NCBI RefSeq assembly: GCF_963526985.1
Contig: NZ_CAURPW010000002.1
Span: 124,001 to 188,000 of the forward strand
Origin: an uncultured Campylobacter sp.
GTDB lineage: Bacteria > Campylobacterota > Campylobacteria > Campylobacterales > Campylobacteraceae
DNA: 64,000 nucleotides
Reading direction: 5' to 3'
Shown one piece after another: positions 8,422 to 16,570 of the stretch. Each line of letters starts with the position of its first letter. The stretch's first letter is position 1. The notes beneath the pieces are model-generated. The model did no database searches. It was not told the origin of the DNA and was given only the letters and a program-made list of their open reading frames with translations. The position numbers were made by a program, and so were the translations under genes.

Positions 8422-9852
8422 TTGAGTACTAAAATTTTAGGTATCGATGTAGGCTCGGTTCAAATTTGCGCCGTCATAGCGCAACACGACGACACGGGTC
8501 TAAAGATAATCGGCATAGGAAATGCCAAAACGCAGGGCATAAAAAAGGGCGTAATAACCAATATCGAACTGGCTTCAAAATCAATAAAAAGCGCCTTAGT
8601 CGATGCCCAGAGGATAGCCGGCACTCGATATGAAAAGGTGGTAGTATCGATATCGGGAGCCTACACCAAAAGCGTAGAGAGCAACGGGGTGGTAAATATC
8701 CCGACGTATGAAATAGGTATAAAAGAAATACAGCGTTCAATGTCTGAATCCGAGCGAAGAGCGCAAATTCATAGCGACTACGAAAAGCTTCACATACTGC
8801 CGTATAACTTTAAAGTAGACGACCAAGAGCATATAGAAGATCCCTTGGGTATGAACGGTAGTAGGCTTGAGGTGCAAACGCATATCATAATGGCGCAAAA
8901 ATCATCTCTAAGCAATCTTAGAAAAGCGTTAAATTTAGCCGGCGTCGAGCCTGATAATATCGTACTTTCCAGCTACGCTTCGGCTATTGCTACCCTAAAT
9001 CAGGATGAAAAGGATCTAGGCGTAGCTCTAATAGATATGGGCGGAGCTACTTGCAACATGATAGTACATTCCGGAAATTCGATAAGATACAACGAGTTTT
9101 TAGGCATAGGTTCGGCAAATATCACCAACGATCTCTCGGCTGCGCTTCACACGCCGATCCTAAAAGCCGAAGAGATAAAGCTAAACTACGGCGCGCTTCT
9201 AGATACAGCCAAAACTAACGAATTAGTAGAGATACCGCCTATCAACGATGACGGCAAAACTCAAGAGGTCTCGCTTGACGTTATCTCAAAAGTTATATAC
9301 GCAAGGATAGAAGAGACGCTTATGATATTAGCCAAAATGCTAGAAGATAGCGGATACAAGTCGTCCATAGCCGCAGGCGTAGTGCTAACCGGGGGTATGA
9401 CTAAATTTGAGGGCATTAAAGAATTTGCAGATGTTTTTTTTAAAAATATGCCCGTACGCATAGCAAAGCCTAAAGAGATGGAGGGGCTTTACGAGATACT
9501 AAGAGATCCGGCAAACTCTTGCGCGATAGGGCTTTGTATGTACGGTGCGGGATATTTTACGCCCTACGAGATAGACTCCGAAAAGAAGATGCGCTATAAA
9601 GACGAGGTAGTAGTTAAAAATAAAAACCTTAAAGATATCGCTATACAAAGCGATAGCGGTACGAAAAGCGTAGAAGAGCTAGATAAGAAAATTTTTAAAG
9701 GGACGACGCTAGATGATAGCTATATAGATGATTTAAGGATAGACGACGATAGAACGCTAAAAGACGAATTAAACGAAGATTTAAACGACAAAAAAGAAAA
9801 GAAGCCTAGCTTTTTTTCCGTACTTTGGAACAAAATAACACAACTATTTTAA
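8422..9852 (+). CDS. ftsA: Cell division protein FtsA
   Basis: A 476-residue actin-like ATPase that tethers FtsZ to the membrane. The start is TTG, with AAGG 7 bases upstream. Visible motifs: LGIDVGSVQICAVIA (phosphate 1), SHS2-like domain around 90-180, ALIDMGGATCNMIV (phosphate 2), and VVLTGGMTKFEGI (adenosine loop). The C-terminus ends in an amphipathic helix (FFSVLWNKITQLF) after a long charged linker of about 75 residues, the usual membrane-targeting sequence. It is followed 15 bases later by ftsZ. Confidence 0.95.
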   Translation: MSTKILGIDVGSVQICAVIAQHDDTGLKIIGIGNAKTQGIKKGVITNIELASKSIKSALVDAQRIAGTRYEKVVVSISGAYTKSVESNGVVNIPTYEIGIKEIQRSMSESERRAQIHSDYEKLHILPYNFKVDDQEHIEDPLGMNGSRLEVQTHIIMAQKSSLSNLRKALNLAGVEPDNIVLSSYASAIATLNQDEKDLGVALIDMGGATCNMIVHSGNSIRYNEFLGIGSANITNDLSAALHTPILKAEEIKLNYGALLDTAKTNELVEIPPINDDGKTQEVSLDVISKVIYARIEETLMILAKMLEDSGYKSSIAAGVVLTGGMTKFEGIKEFADVFFKNMPVRIAKPKEMEGLYEILRDPANSCAIGLCMYGAGYFTPYEIDSEKKMRYKDEVVVKNKNLKDIAIQSDSGTKSVEELDKKIFKGTTLDDSYIDDLRIDDDRTLKDELNEDLNDKKEKKPSFFSVLWNKITQLF

Positions 9853-9867
9853 AGGAGATTTGGGTAA

Positions 9868-11022
9868 ATGGATAAGGGTAACTTCACGGTTGAAGAGAAA
9901 AAGTCTTCATACGGCGCAAAGATAAAGGTTATAGGCGTAGGCGGCGGCGGTTGTAATATGATAAATCATATCATAAGAGAAAAAGGCGATGAGATGGATA
10001 TAGATCTTATCGTCGCAAATACCGATATAAAGGCGCTGGGTAGCTCATCTGCTTTTACTAAGCTGCAGCTTGGAGAAAAGATTACCAAAGGGCTTGGCGC
10101 AGGCATGGAACCTGACGTAGGCAAAAAAGCTGCATTAGAAAGCGAAGAGGAGATAACTAGCATTTTAGAGTATTCAGATATCGTTTTCATAGCTGCCGGC
10201 TTAGGTGGGGGAACCGGTACCGGCGCAGCTCCCGTGATAGCTAGAATAGCTAAAGACATCGGTGCTTTGACGGTCGCCGTCGTTACGATGCCGTTTGATT
10301 TCGAGGGTAAAAAGCGCTATAACCTAGCCCAAAAGGGTCTTGACGAGCTAAAAAAAGAGTCTGATTCCATAATCGTAATACCAAATCAAAAGTTAAGAAG
10401 CATCATAGATAAAAGAGCCGGTATCAAAGAAAGCTTTAAAATAGTTGATGACGTTTTAGCGCGCGCAGTCAGCGGTATGTGTACTATCGTACTAGAATCC
10501 GGCGATAGCGACATAAACTCCGACTTTGCCGACGTAAAAAAAGTCATGGAACATCGCGGTATGGCTTTACTAGGTATAGGCGAGTCAAACGGCGACGGCG
10601 CAGCTCAAGAAGCCGTTAAAAACGCTATCCAATCTCCGTTATTAAGCGACGTTACCATAAATGGAGCCGTAGGCATCCTAGTACACTTCAAATTTCACCC
10701 GGACTGCCCGTTTGGCGATATAGACGATGCGATGGCTATCATTAGAGCGTGCGTAGATGACGATGCCGATATCATACTAGGCACTACGAGTAGCGAGAGC
10801 ATGGAGGATAAAGTTCAAGTTACCATCATAGCAACCGGTTTTAAAGGCAAGGAGGAAAAAGCTCCTACTCCGGCACCTACCCCCAGTCAAACGTCTTTAA
10901 ATTCTAGAAATCCATACCTAGAGCAAAGAATAAGTCAGCTAAAAGTAAGCGGCGGCTACAACAGCGAAGAAGCATCTGCGGTATTAGACGCTCCGACCTA
11001 CATTAGAAATCAGATGGATTAA
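9868..11022 (+). CDS. ftsZ: Cell division protein FtsZ
   Basis: A 384-residue tubulin homologue that forms the Z-ring. The GTP-binding signature GGGTGTG is at residues 113-119. VVTMPFDFEGKKR follows, and the T7 synergy loop CPFGDIDDAM lies near 280. A short Pro/Thr linker leads to a C-terminal peptide DAPTYIRNQ that fits the FtsA-binding tail. The ribosome-binding site is AAAGGAG. A perfect hairpin follows the stop, so the ppiD-ftsA-ftsZ operon probably ends here. Confidence 0.97.
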   Translation: MDKGNFTVEEKKSSYGAKIKVIGVGGGGCNMINHIIREKGDEMDIDLIVANTDIKALGSSSAFTKLQLGEKITKGLGAGMEPDVGKKAALESEEEITSILEYSDIVFIAAGLGGGTGTGAAPVIARIAKDIGALTVAVVTMPFDFEGKKRYNLAQKGLDELKKESDSIIVIPNQKLRSIIDKRAGIKESFKIVDDVLARAVSGMCTIVLESGDSDINSDFADVKKVMEHRGMALLGIGESNGDGAAQEAVKNAIQSPLLSDVTINGAVGILVHFKFHPDCPFGDIDDAMAIIRACVDDDADIILGTTSSESMEDKVQVTIIATGFKGKEEKAPTPAPTPSQTSLNSRNPYLEQRISQLKVSGGYNSEEASAVLDAPTYIRNQMD

Positions 11023-11024
11023 CA

Positions 11025-11048
11025 AAAGGATTGGTCTTCCAATCCTTT
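11025..11048 (+). terminator. Hairpin immediately after ftsZ
   Basis: AAAGGATTGG (11025-11034), loop TCTT, CCAATCCTTT (11039-11048): a perfect 10-bp stem that begins two bases after the ftsZ stop. There is no good U-tract (CCAAATTTAATC follows), so it may end transcription or protect the mRNA 3' end. Confidence 0.65.
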
Positions 11049-11189
11049 CCAAATTTAATCATACAGCGTTGTATAGCGCAAATCAAAAATAATTAATCTT
11101 AAAATTTAATGCTCCTTTATAAAATTCCGCAATCTGCAAAACTCAAAAGAAAGCGCATGTCAAATGCCTTAAACCAAGAATCCTACTAA

Positions 11190-11701
11190 GCCCGCATTAA
11201 ACAAATACAAACGCTTTTTGAAAATCAAAATTTTTACGAACATAACTTTACCGGCCTAGACGGCAAATATAAAATCACAAAGGATGCATACAAAATCAAA
11301 ACAAACGAGTTAAATTTATATGGCGGCAAATATACCACCCTACTTGACGCACGCAAAAAGCTACTAAAAAGCCGGCAAAGTATAGGATGCCGAACCGAAT
11401 TTTAGTCTATTACACCGCACGAACGATAAAAATTTATCTTATTTTTCGTCAAGGCTTGTGCGGCTACGGCGTAATTGATTTAGATTGCAAGTAGTCTACT
11501 AGCGGTAGTCGGCCGCTACTGGGACACTTTGCAAAGCGTGCATTTAAACAGTTTTGAAAACCGATGAACAAAAATAGATGTTTTAAAAGCTAGCACGGCA
11601 TCTATGACGAGGCAGATTTTATGGATTTTAGCGATGGCTGGCTAAATTTAAAATACCTTCGCACAGACACGCCGCAGATACGCCTCGGTATAAAAATATA
11701 A
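11190..11701 (+). pseudogene. Decayed coding remnants between ftsZ and a small exported protein
   Basis: Between 11049 and 12024 no intact gene is visible. Two stretches still read like protein. Positions 11190-11405 lack a start codon and contain FTGLDGKYKITKDAYKIK and YGGKYTTLLDARKKLL. Positions 11597-11701 contain DEADFMDFSDGWLNLKYL. They are in different frames and broken by stops. I do not recognise the parent gene. The rest of the interval shows nothing I can name. Confidence 0.45.
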
Positions 11702-12024
11702 AAATCATTATCTTAAACGAAAGAGCAAAGCCAAAGTTACAAGGAGATTTTTAGACCGGCACGGCCTAGGCGTAACAGAGTCGGTCTAAGACAAGTACGA
11801 GTATATCAAATTTAAGCGACGCGTAAATTTATAAATTTAAAACCGTAGAGGCATAAACTACTGCGAGTGGTAGCAAATTTAAATTACATACGTCAGTTTT
11901 TCAAAGATGACGCTAAGATTTAAAATTTATCGCAAGATAAAATCCTAAATTTCACGCTCTCGTCCTTAAATTTGGACTGCGATTTGCTTGCATCTTGGAG
12001 ATTAAATTTTATTGAAAGCGACTT

Positions 12025-12207
12025 ATGAAGCAAATTTTGATTTTTTTGGCGTTTTTGACGGGATTATTTGCAGCGGACATCTATATAAACGGACAAAAGG
12101 TCGGTAGCGACCAAAACTCGACCTATAAGGGCGAGAGTAAAAACGAAATCCTAAAACAAGAGGGCAAAAAACTGCTTTGCGATAAAGGCTACAAGCAGTA
12201 CTGCTAA
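12025..12207 (+). CDS. Small exported protein, 60 aa
   Basis: MKQILIFLAFLTGLFAAD is a plausible signal peptide, cleaved after Ala. It leaves a mature peptide of about 43 residues rich in Lys and Asn, with two cysteines (LLCDKGYKQYC) that could form a disulfide. No family recognised. A shadow frame on the other strand covers the same DNA, but the signal peptide favours this one. Confidence 0.55.
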   Translation: MKQILIFLAFLTGLFAADIYINGQKVGSDQNSTYKGESKNEILKQEGKKLLCDKGYKQYC

Positions 12208-12332
12208 GGCGGTAAGAGATTGTACCGTCGCTACCGCCCGGCGATAAATTCGGCATCTTTTGAGCCTTATACCGCTTGGGTCTACTTTTGATTTTATCTT
12301 AGCGGCGACTCGGTTTATTTTTAGGCGAGATT

Positions 12333-12761
12333 TTATTTATAAATTTCTAAAATTTCGACGAGAGTTTGTAAATTTTTCTCTTTGCAAGCCTTAAAAGATA
12401 AAAATGCATCAACGACTGCTAAGATAAAATAAAACATTAAAACAAGCCAGACAATGCTTAGAGCGACGATATACTGGCTATCGCTTATCGCTTTGCCCTC
12501 ATAAACCGCCTCTATGACGCCGATTGCCGCAAATATAAAAAATAGCGCAAGCGCCTTTAAAGCGCCGATACCGATAGAGCCGATATAAAATCTATCGGCT
12601 CCAATCACTCCTAAAAATAGCCCCAAAGCAAGCGTGACGAACGGATTTTTAAAGTCGGTTAAATTTAATGCTTCTTGCTGTCTCTCGTTTAGCGAGTTAA
12701 ATTTATCCTTTACCAAATATAAACTGTATTTTGGAAATTTGCCAAGCTGCTTAACGGGCAT
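12333..12761 (-). CDS. TM2 domain membrane protein (third of three)
   Basis: A 142-residue protein with the TM2 signature: a first helix LALGLFLGVIGADRFYIGSIGIG, a turn, and a second helix (LALFFIFAAIGVIEAV). An extra hydrophobic segment follows (VALSIVWLVLMFYFILAVV). The N-terminal 45 residues (LPKYSLYLVKDKFNSLNERQ-like) resemble those of its two upstream neighbours. Its start overlaps the end of the previous gene by 11 bases, so the three are one operon. The function of TM2 proteins in bacteria is poorly known. Confidence 0.85.
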   Translation of the reverse strand: MPVKQLGKFPKYSLYLVKDKFNSLNERQQEALNLTDFKNPFVTLALGLFLGVIGADRFYIGSIGIGALKALALFFIFAAIGVIEAVYEGKAISDSQYIVALSIVWLVLMFYFILAVVDAFLSFKACKEKNLQTLVEILEIYK

Positions 12762-13161
12762 TTTTCTCTAGTATATGCGCTACTTTTTCGTAGTTTTTAG
12801 CCGCTATTTTTTTAGATAGCAGCACGCCGTCTATGATCGCGGCTAACAAAATAAGCGTAAATAAATTGTCTATGCCAGAGTCTGGACGAGGAACGGCTGC
12901 GGCAAATACCAAAAACGTAAGCACTATAAAAACAATGCCGATTACCGGGCTGTTTACGTAAAATCTATGCCCTCCAAAACACCCGAACAACAAAGCAAAA
13001 ACCCAAACTAAAGTCGGTTTTTTCATATACGACGCATCGGCTACCAGCTGCGAGCTTTGGGTATCGTTTAGCTCCTCGAGCCTTTTACTCATCACGAGCT
13101 CGGTATATAAATTTGACGGTAGCCTCGATTTTAATTCATTTATTAGCAGTATATTTTTCAT
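12751..13161 (-). CDS. TM2 domain membrane protein (second of three)
   Basis: A 136-residue paralogue of its neighbours. The N-terminal part (LKSRLPSNLYTELVMSKRLEELND) matches the same region in the other two. The TM2 motif VFALLFGCFGGHRFYVNSPVIG has His where the others have Asp before RFY. A second and third hydrophobic segment follow. It lies 3 bases after the first TM2 gene. Confidence 0.85.
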   Translation of the reverse strand: MKNILLINELKSRLPSNLYTELVMSKRLEELNDTQSSQLVADASYMKKPTLVWVFALLFGCFGGHRFYVNSPVIGIVFIVLTFLVFAAAVPRPDSGIDNLFTLILLAAIIDGVLLSKKIAAKNYEKVAHILEKNAR

Positions 13162-13164
13162 TTT

Positions 13165-13482
13165 TTACATGATAGCTGAATTTAATAGTTCTAGATTATC
13201 TTTTTTGATACCGTTATAGACGAAATATAAATCCGCTAACGCCCAAAAACCGAGGCCGCCGAGCGTTATAAGCTTTAAAGCGCCTAGCAAAATATCGCCT
13301 TTATAAAATCTATCCACGCCAAAAGTCCCAAAGCAAAGTCCAAGCGCCAAGCCGACTACCGGGCTTTTTAAATTTAATATCGATACGGCTCTTGCCTTGT
13401 CGTCGCTTAAGTCGTCTAGCTTATCCTTCATATAAAAAGCATCGTTTGGAAGCTTATCTTTTAAAGCAAGATATAAACTCAT
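13165..13482 (-). CDS. TM2 domain membrane protein (first of three)
   Basis: A 105-residue protein, the shortest and most canonical of the three. The TM2 helix LALGLCFGTFGVDRFYKGDILLG is followed by a Gly-rich turn and LITLGGLGFWALADLYFV. The ATG is preceded by AAAGGAT. The upstream region holds a run of eight G (on this strand) directly before a TAAAAT box, so expression of the whole trio may be phase variable. Confidence 0.85.
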   Translation of the reverse strand: MSLYLALKDKLPNDAFYMKDKLDDLSDDKARAVSILNLKSPVVGLALGLCFGTFGVDRFYKGDILLGALKLITLGGLGFWALADLYFVYNGIKKDNLELLNSAIM

Positions 13483-13512
13483 TTTTATCCTTTACGTTAA
13501 ATTTGTAGGCGT

Positions 13513-13526
13513 ATTTTACCCCCCCC
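13513..13526 (-). promoter_or_regulatory. Candidate promoter with a homopolymeric G8 tract
   Basis: On the minus strand a run of eight G (C on the plus strand, 13519-13526) is immediately followed by TAAAAT (13518-13513), 30 bases before the TM2 operon start. The tract falls in the spacer upstream of the -10 box. In Campylobacter, poly-G/C tracts of eight or more often vary in length by slippage. Here a length change would alter the spacing of upstream promoter contacts. Confidence 0.5.
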
Positions 13527-13621
13527 GCTTAAAATAAATTGAAATTTTATTTATTTTATGTTGCAGTATATTAATCCAAACTACTTAAGCAAGGTCAAGA
13601 CGCCTGCGCGTAAAATAAGAG

Positions 13622-13627
13622 TATAAT
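13622..13627 (+). promoter_or_regulatory. -10 box TATAAT for the DUF2249-like operon
   Basis: TATAAT 28 bases upstream of the ATG at 13655, with AAGGA at 13644-13648 as the ribosome-binding site. It is divergent from the TM2 promoter, with about 95 bases between the two. Confidence 0.65.
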
Positions 13628-13654
13628 TATCCAAATTTAAAACAAGGATAAAAA

Positions 13655-13993
13655 ATGAGCGATTTTTTCAAAGGTGCCGAGCAGTTTAACGCCGAAGGCG
13701 CGACGGTTCCGTTTTATAGATATAGCCAAGGCGGCGTGGATTTCGTCGGTTTTGACAGCCGTCCGTGCGTACCGCCAGAGCCTATGGTAAATGCGCTGGT
13801 AGCGATCAAATTTGCAAACCAAAACACCAAAATCGTGATGGTAAATCACAAATTTCCAGCCGGACTAATCCCTAAAATTGCGGAGCAGTTTGACGTCGAG
13901 CGGGAGGATTTAGAGGGTGGGGCGGTTAAGATGACCTTTAGCCTAAAGCAATGCGCGGACGTCAAAAACGTAGACACAAGCCTTTGCCACTGA
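13655..13993 (+). CDS. DUF2249/TusA-like small protein
   Basis: A 112-residue protein. The segment DSRPCVPPEPMVNALVAIKF, followed by VNHKFPAGLIPKIAEQF, fits the DUF2249 pattern of a PPEPM motif and then a His before Pro in a TusA-like fold. Cys is present in the RPC motif. Genes of this family are often found next to DUF59 and heme-copper-type membrane proteins linked to nitrogen-oxide metabolism, and that context is present here. First gene of a three-gene operon; the next starts 8 bases on. Confidence 0.65.
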   Translation: MSDFFKGAEQFNAEGATVPFYRYSQGGVDFVGFDSRPCVPPEPMVNALVAIKFANQNTKIVMVNHKFPAGLIPKIAEQFDVEREDLEGGAVKMTFSLKQCADVKNVDTSLCH

Positions 13994-14001
13994 GATAGGC
14001 T

Positions 14002-15204
14002 ATGCTTTTAAACACCTTTGCGCCGCCTTTTAAGCTAGTGGGCGGTTATTTTATCGCGGGCATTTGCTTTTTGATCGCGAGCATTCCCGCTTTTTTCGCG
14101 GCTGATTTTGAGATGATAGCGGGGCTTGAGACGGCGGGGTTTTTACACGTGTTTTTCGTCGGCTTTGTTATGAGCGTCATCATCGGCGCGCTTTATCAGC
14201 TCACTTCGGTGATTTTAGAAAAGCCGTTTTCGACGATCAAAGGCGCGATGCTAAATTTAGCCGTCTACTGCTTAGGGATCGCTGCGATGGGCTACGGGAT
14301 GATCAGCGGCAAGACGGGCTTTATACATGGCGGCGGCATGGCGCTTTTCCTGGCACTACTGTTTTTTGGCACGACCTATATCGTTAGCTTTATGGATAAT
14401 GAAAAAAAGAGCTTCGCGGCGTTTATGCTTTTTGTTTCGGCGATATTTTTACTCGCGGGCATCTCGCTTGGATTTTGCCTTTTGATGATACTTTCTGGCA
14501 CTTTGCCGATGGATTTTATGTTTGCGCTTAAATTTCACGTCTATTTCGTACTCGGCTTTGTTTTTTTCATCATCGTAGGCGTGGCGACCGTGCTGCTACC
14601 GATGTTTGCCCTAGCGCACGATCTAAAATTTACACTTAGCAAATTTGCCTTTGGATTTTATATTTTTGCCGGCGTTTTGCTCTTTTTTAGCGAAGTTTAT
14701 GCGTACTTTGCGTTTGGAGCAGCGATCGTTTGCTTTGTCGCCGAGGCGCTACATATCCTAAAAAAGCGCGTTCGCAAAGCGTATGACTACTGGAATGTCA
14801 ATATCGCTCTTTCGCTCGCGGCCTTCGTGCTATTTTGCGCATTTATCGCGGCGGATAGATACGATATGGCGGTGTTTATGCTGATTTACGGCTTTTTGTT
14901 CGCCTTCATCGCGGCTCATCTTTACAAGATCGCGCCGTTTCTCATCTGGTATCACTACGTGGCGCCCTTTGTCGGTAAAACAAAGGTGCCGCTGCTAGAT
15001 CAGATGATCCTTAAAAAGCCCGCGTATATCGGCATCGGCTTTAACGCCGTTGGGCTTGCGCTCTACGAGCTTGGAGTCTGGCTGGAGATAAAATCGCTCG
15101 CGCACTGCGGCGTGGCTAGCTTGCTCGTTAGTATCGTTTTAGTCGCTATAAATATGATAAATGTTTTTAAATTTACGAAATTTGGAGTAAAGGAAGAAAA
15201 ATGA
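14002..15204 (+). CDS. Polytopic membrane protein, heme-copper-oxidase/NnrS-like
   Basis: A 400-residue protein with 11-12 hydrophobic segments. Several lie next to histidines (GFLHVFFVGF, GFIHGGGMAL, KFHVYFVLGF, FALAHDL, IAAHLYKIAPFLIWYHY), which suggests heme or metal binding within the membrane. The layout resembles short heme-copper-like or NnrS-type proteins involved in nitric-oxide handling. I cannot assign it to a named enzyme. It sits between a DUF2249-like and a DUF59 gene and overlaps the latter by 4 bases. Confidence 0.6.
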   Translation: MLLNTFAPPFKLVGGYFIAGICFLIASIPAFFAADFEMIAGLETAGFLHVFFVGFVMSVIIGALYQLTSVILEKPFSTIKGAMLNLAVYCLGIAAMGYGMISGKTGFIHGGGMALFLALLFFGTTYIVSFMDNEKKSFAAFMLFVSAIFLLAGISLGFCLLMILSGTLPMDFMFALKFHVYFVLGFVFFIIVGVATVLLPMFALAHDLKFTLSKFAFGFYIFAGVLLFFSEVYAYFAFGAAIVCFVAEALHILKKRVRKAYDYWNVNIALSLAAFVLFCAFIAADRYDMAVFMLIYGFLFAFIAAHLYKIAPFLIWYHYVAPFVGKTKVPLLDQMILKKPAYIGIGFNAVGLALYELGVWLEIKSLAHCGVASLLVSIVLVAINMINVFKFTKFGVKEEK

Positions 15205-15494
15205 AAGAAAAAATCTACGACGCGCTCTCAAACATCGTCGATCCCGAAGTTGGCTTTGATATCGTATCCTTGGGGCTGATTTACGACGCGGTTTGCGACG
15301 AGAACGGTAAAGCAAAAGTCACGATGACGCTATCTACGCGCTCATGCCCGCTGCATGAGATGATACTGGGCTGGGTGGAGACGGCGGTGCTAAACGTCGA
15401 CGGCGTAAAAGAGTGCGAGATAGACCTCGTGTGGGAGCCTGCGTGGAGTATCGAGATGGCGAGCGACGAGGTAAAGGCGCAGCTAGGAGTGTAG
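15201..15494 (+). CDS. DUF59/MIP18 family iron-sulfur assembly factor
   Basis: A 97-residue protein with the DUF59 pattern: ALSNIVDPEVGFDIVSLGLIYD at the N-terminus, TLSTRSCPLHEMI carrying the conserved Cys, and a final VWEPAWSIEMAS. Relatives (SufT, PaaD, MIP18) help mature Fe-S proteins. The start overlaps the preceding gene by four bases (ATGA), indicating translational coupling. Role in maturing a partner of this operon is inference. Confidence 0.85.
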   Translation: MKEKIYDALSNIVDPEVGFDIVSLGLIYDAVCDENGKAKVTMTLSTRSCPLHEMILGWVETAVLNVDGVKECEIDLVWEPAWSIEMASDEVKAQLGV

Positions 15495-15685
15495 TTTTAG
15501 CTTGCTTCCCGCTTGACCTGCAAGGACTGGTTTTTACGCCCTACCCGTTCGTTTAAGCTTGTTTTGTTTAGACTAACGTCGGGGCGTAAAATTTGAGCTA
15601 GCGCAAAGACGGCGGCTTTTTAAATGAGAGCTTAAATTTACCTAACTTATTTAGCATTCTTTACTTACCTTTATTTTTCCCAAAC

Positions 15686-16114
15686 CTAGTCTTTAAATTT
15701 AATCATCTCGTATTCTTCGTTCAAGTGATATTTTTCTTTGGTTTGCTTATACCAAACATCGTATTCTTCTTGAAAGCCATTAGTATCAGAGGGCGTTCCG
15801 TCCTGCCAATACATATTTCCTTTGGCTATCTCCATTGCGTTGTGATAGGTGAGCTCGTGCGTAATGCAAAATAGATTATCAAGATCTTTAGGTGGGGTTG
15901 TAAACAGGCTATTTTGAGCTAATTTTTCAGTAGCATCTTCCCTGCTAAGTCCTGCATAGTGCATCATATTGTGCTTAAGCCATTCGCAATAGGAATAGTG
16001 GTTATAAATCCAATAACATTGGTCTTCTAAGTCTTCATATACTATTCCATCACACAAGCCATTTTCGTGAGGCTTGGTTCCTATTTGTGCTAATCGTTTT
16101 TGTAAGGCATTCAT
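15686..16114 (-). CDS. Hypothetical protein in probable immunity-gene island
   Basis: A 142-residue soluble, acidic protein rich in Tyr, Trp and His (DQCYWIYNHYSYCEWLKHNMMHYAG). No recognised family. The size, composition and neighbours (LRR/NTF2-like and SUKH genes) suggest an orphan immunity protein, but nothing in the sequence proves it. Base composition differs from surrounding genes and the word AAATTT is nearly absent, which points to transfer. Confidence 0.6.
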   Translation of the reverse strand: MNALQKRLAQIGTKPHENGLCDGIVYEDLEDQCYWIYNHYSYCEWLKHNMMHYAGLSREDATEKLAQNSLFTTPPKDLDNLFCITHELTYHNAMEIAKGNMYWQDGTPSDTNGFQEEYDVWYKQTKEKYHLNEEYEMIKFKD

Positions 16115-16210
16115 TTAGTTGCTTTTTCTAAAGGTAATTCCGTAAAATTTATTATCCCGGAATGGTTCTATTTTCCAGCCGCTGATGCTAAGATACTTGG
16201 GATATATCTT
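16115..16210 (-). pseudogene. C-terminal gene fragment upstream of the 15686-16114 gene
   Basis: A 31-codon open stretch with no start, containing ISGWKIEPFRDNKFYGITF. It ends in TAA directly before the ATG of the next gene. It reads like the tail of a lost gene and would fit a recombination junction within the island. Confidence 0.35.
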
Positions 16211-16231
16211 TCATTGTATTTATATTTTGAA

Positions 16232-16567
16232 TTATCTTTTCTTAATCAAAATATCTCCTTCACAAAGCCAAAGGGGTTCATTTTCTATCTTTAGCTCCTC
16301 CCAACATCGTTTTTCTTCTGTTTCGGCATCATCTACTATGCGAAAACTAGCAAAATCTGTACGAGGTGGTGGCAATACAATAGTCCTCTCTATAGCTGCA
16401 GACTCCAAGTGATAAGTATCTGACAGTTTTTTAAGAAACAATAGTTGTTCTAACTCCTTTTTATAGCTTACAAGCGCTTGTTTCTCCTCTTGCAAAAGAG
16501 AAACTTCTTTAAGCTGATGAATTATTTTCTGAAGTTCGTCTTCTATAAGTTGTTTTGCTGTTCTCAT
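16232..16567 (-). CDS. Hypothetical coiled-coil protein, 111 aa
   Basis: The first 60 residues are a strongly predicted coiled coil (QKIIHQLKEVSLLQEEKQAL). The remainder is a compact domain with PPPRTDFASF and an ending LWLCEGDILIKKR. No family recognised. It starts 3 bases after the LRR/NTF2-like gene and is probably co-translated with it. Confidence 0.6.
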   Translation of the reverse strand: MRTAKQLIEDELQKIIHQLKEVSLLQEEKQALVSYKKELEQLLFLKKLSDTYHLESAAIERTIVLPPPRTDFASFRIVDDAETEEKRCWEELKIENEPLWLCEGDILIKKR

Positions 16568-16570
16568 GTG

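Noticed and set aside
12023..12256. Open frame of 77 codons opposite the small exported protein
   Set aside because: No start signal or protein-like composition. The opposite strand has a signal peptide.
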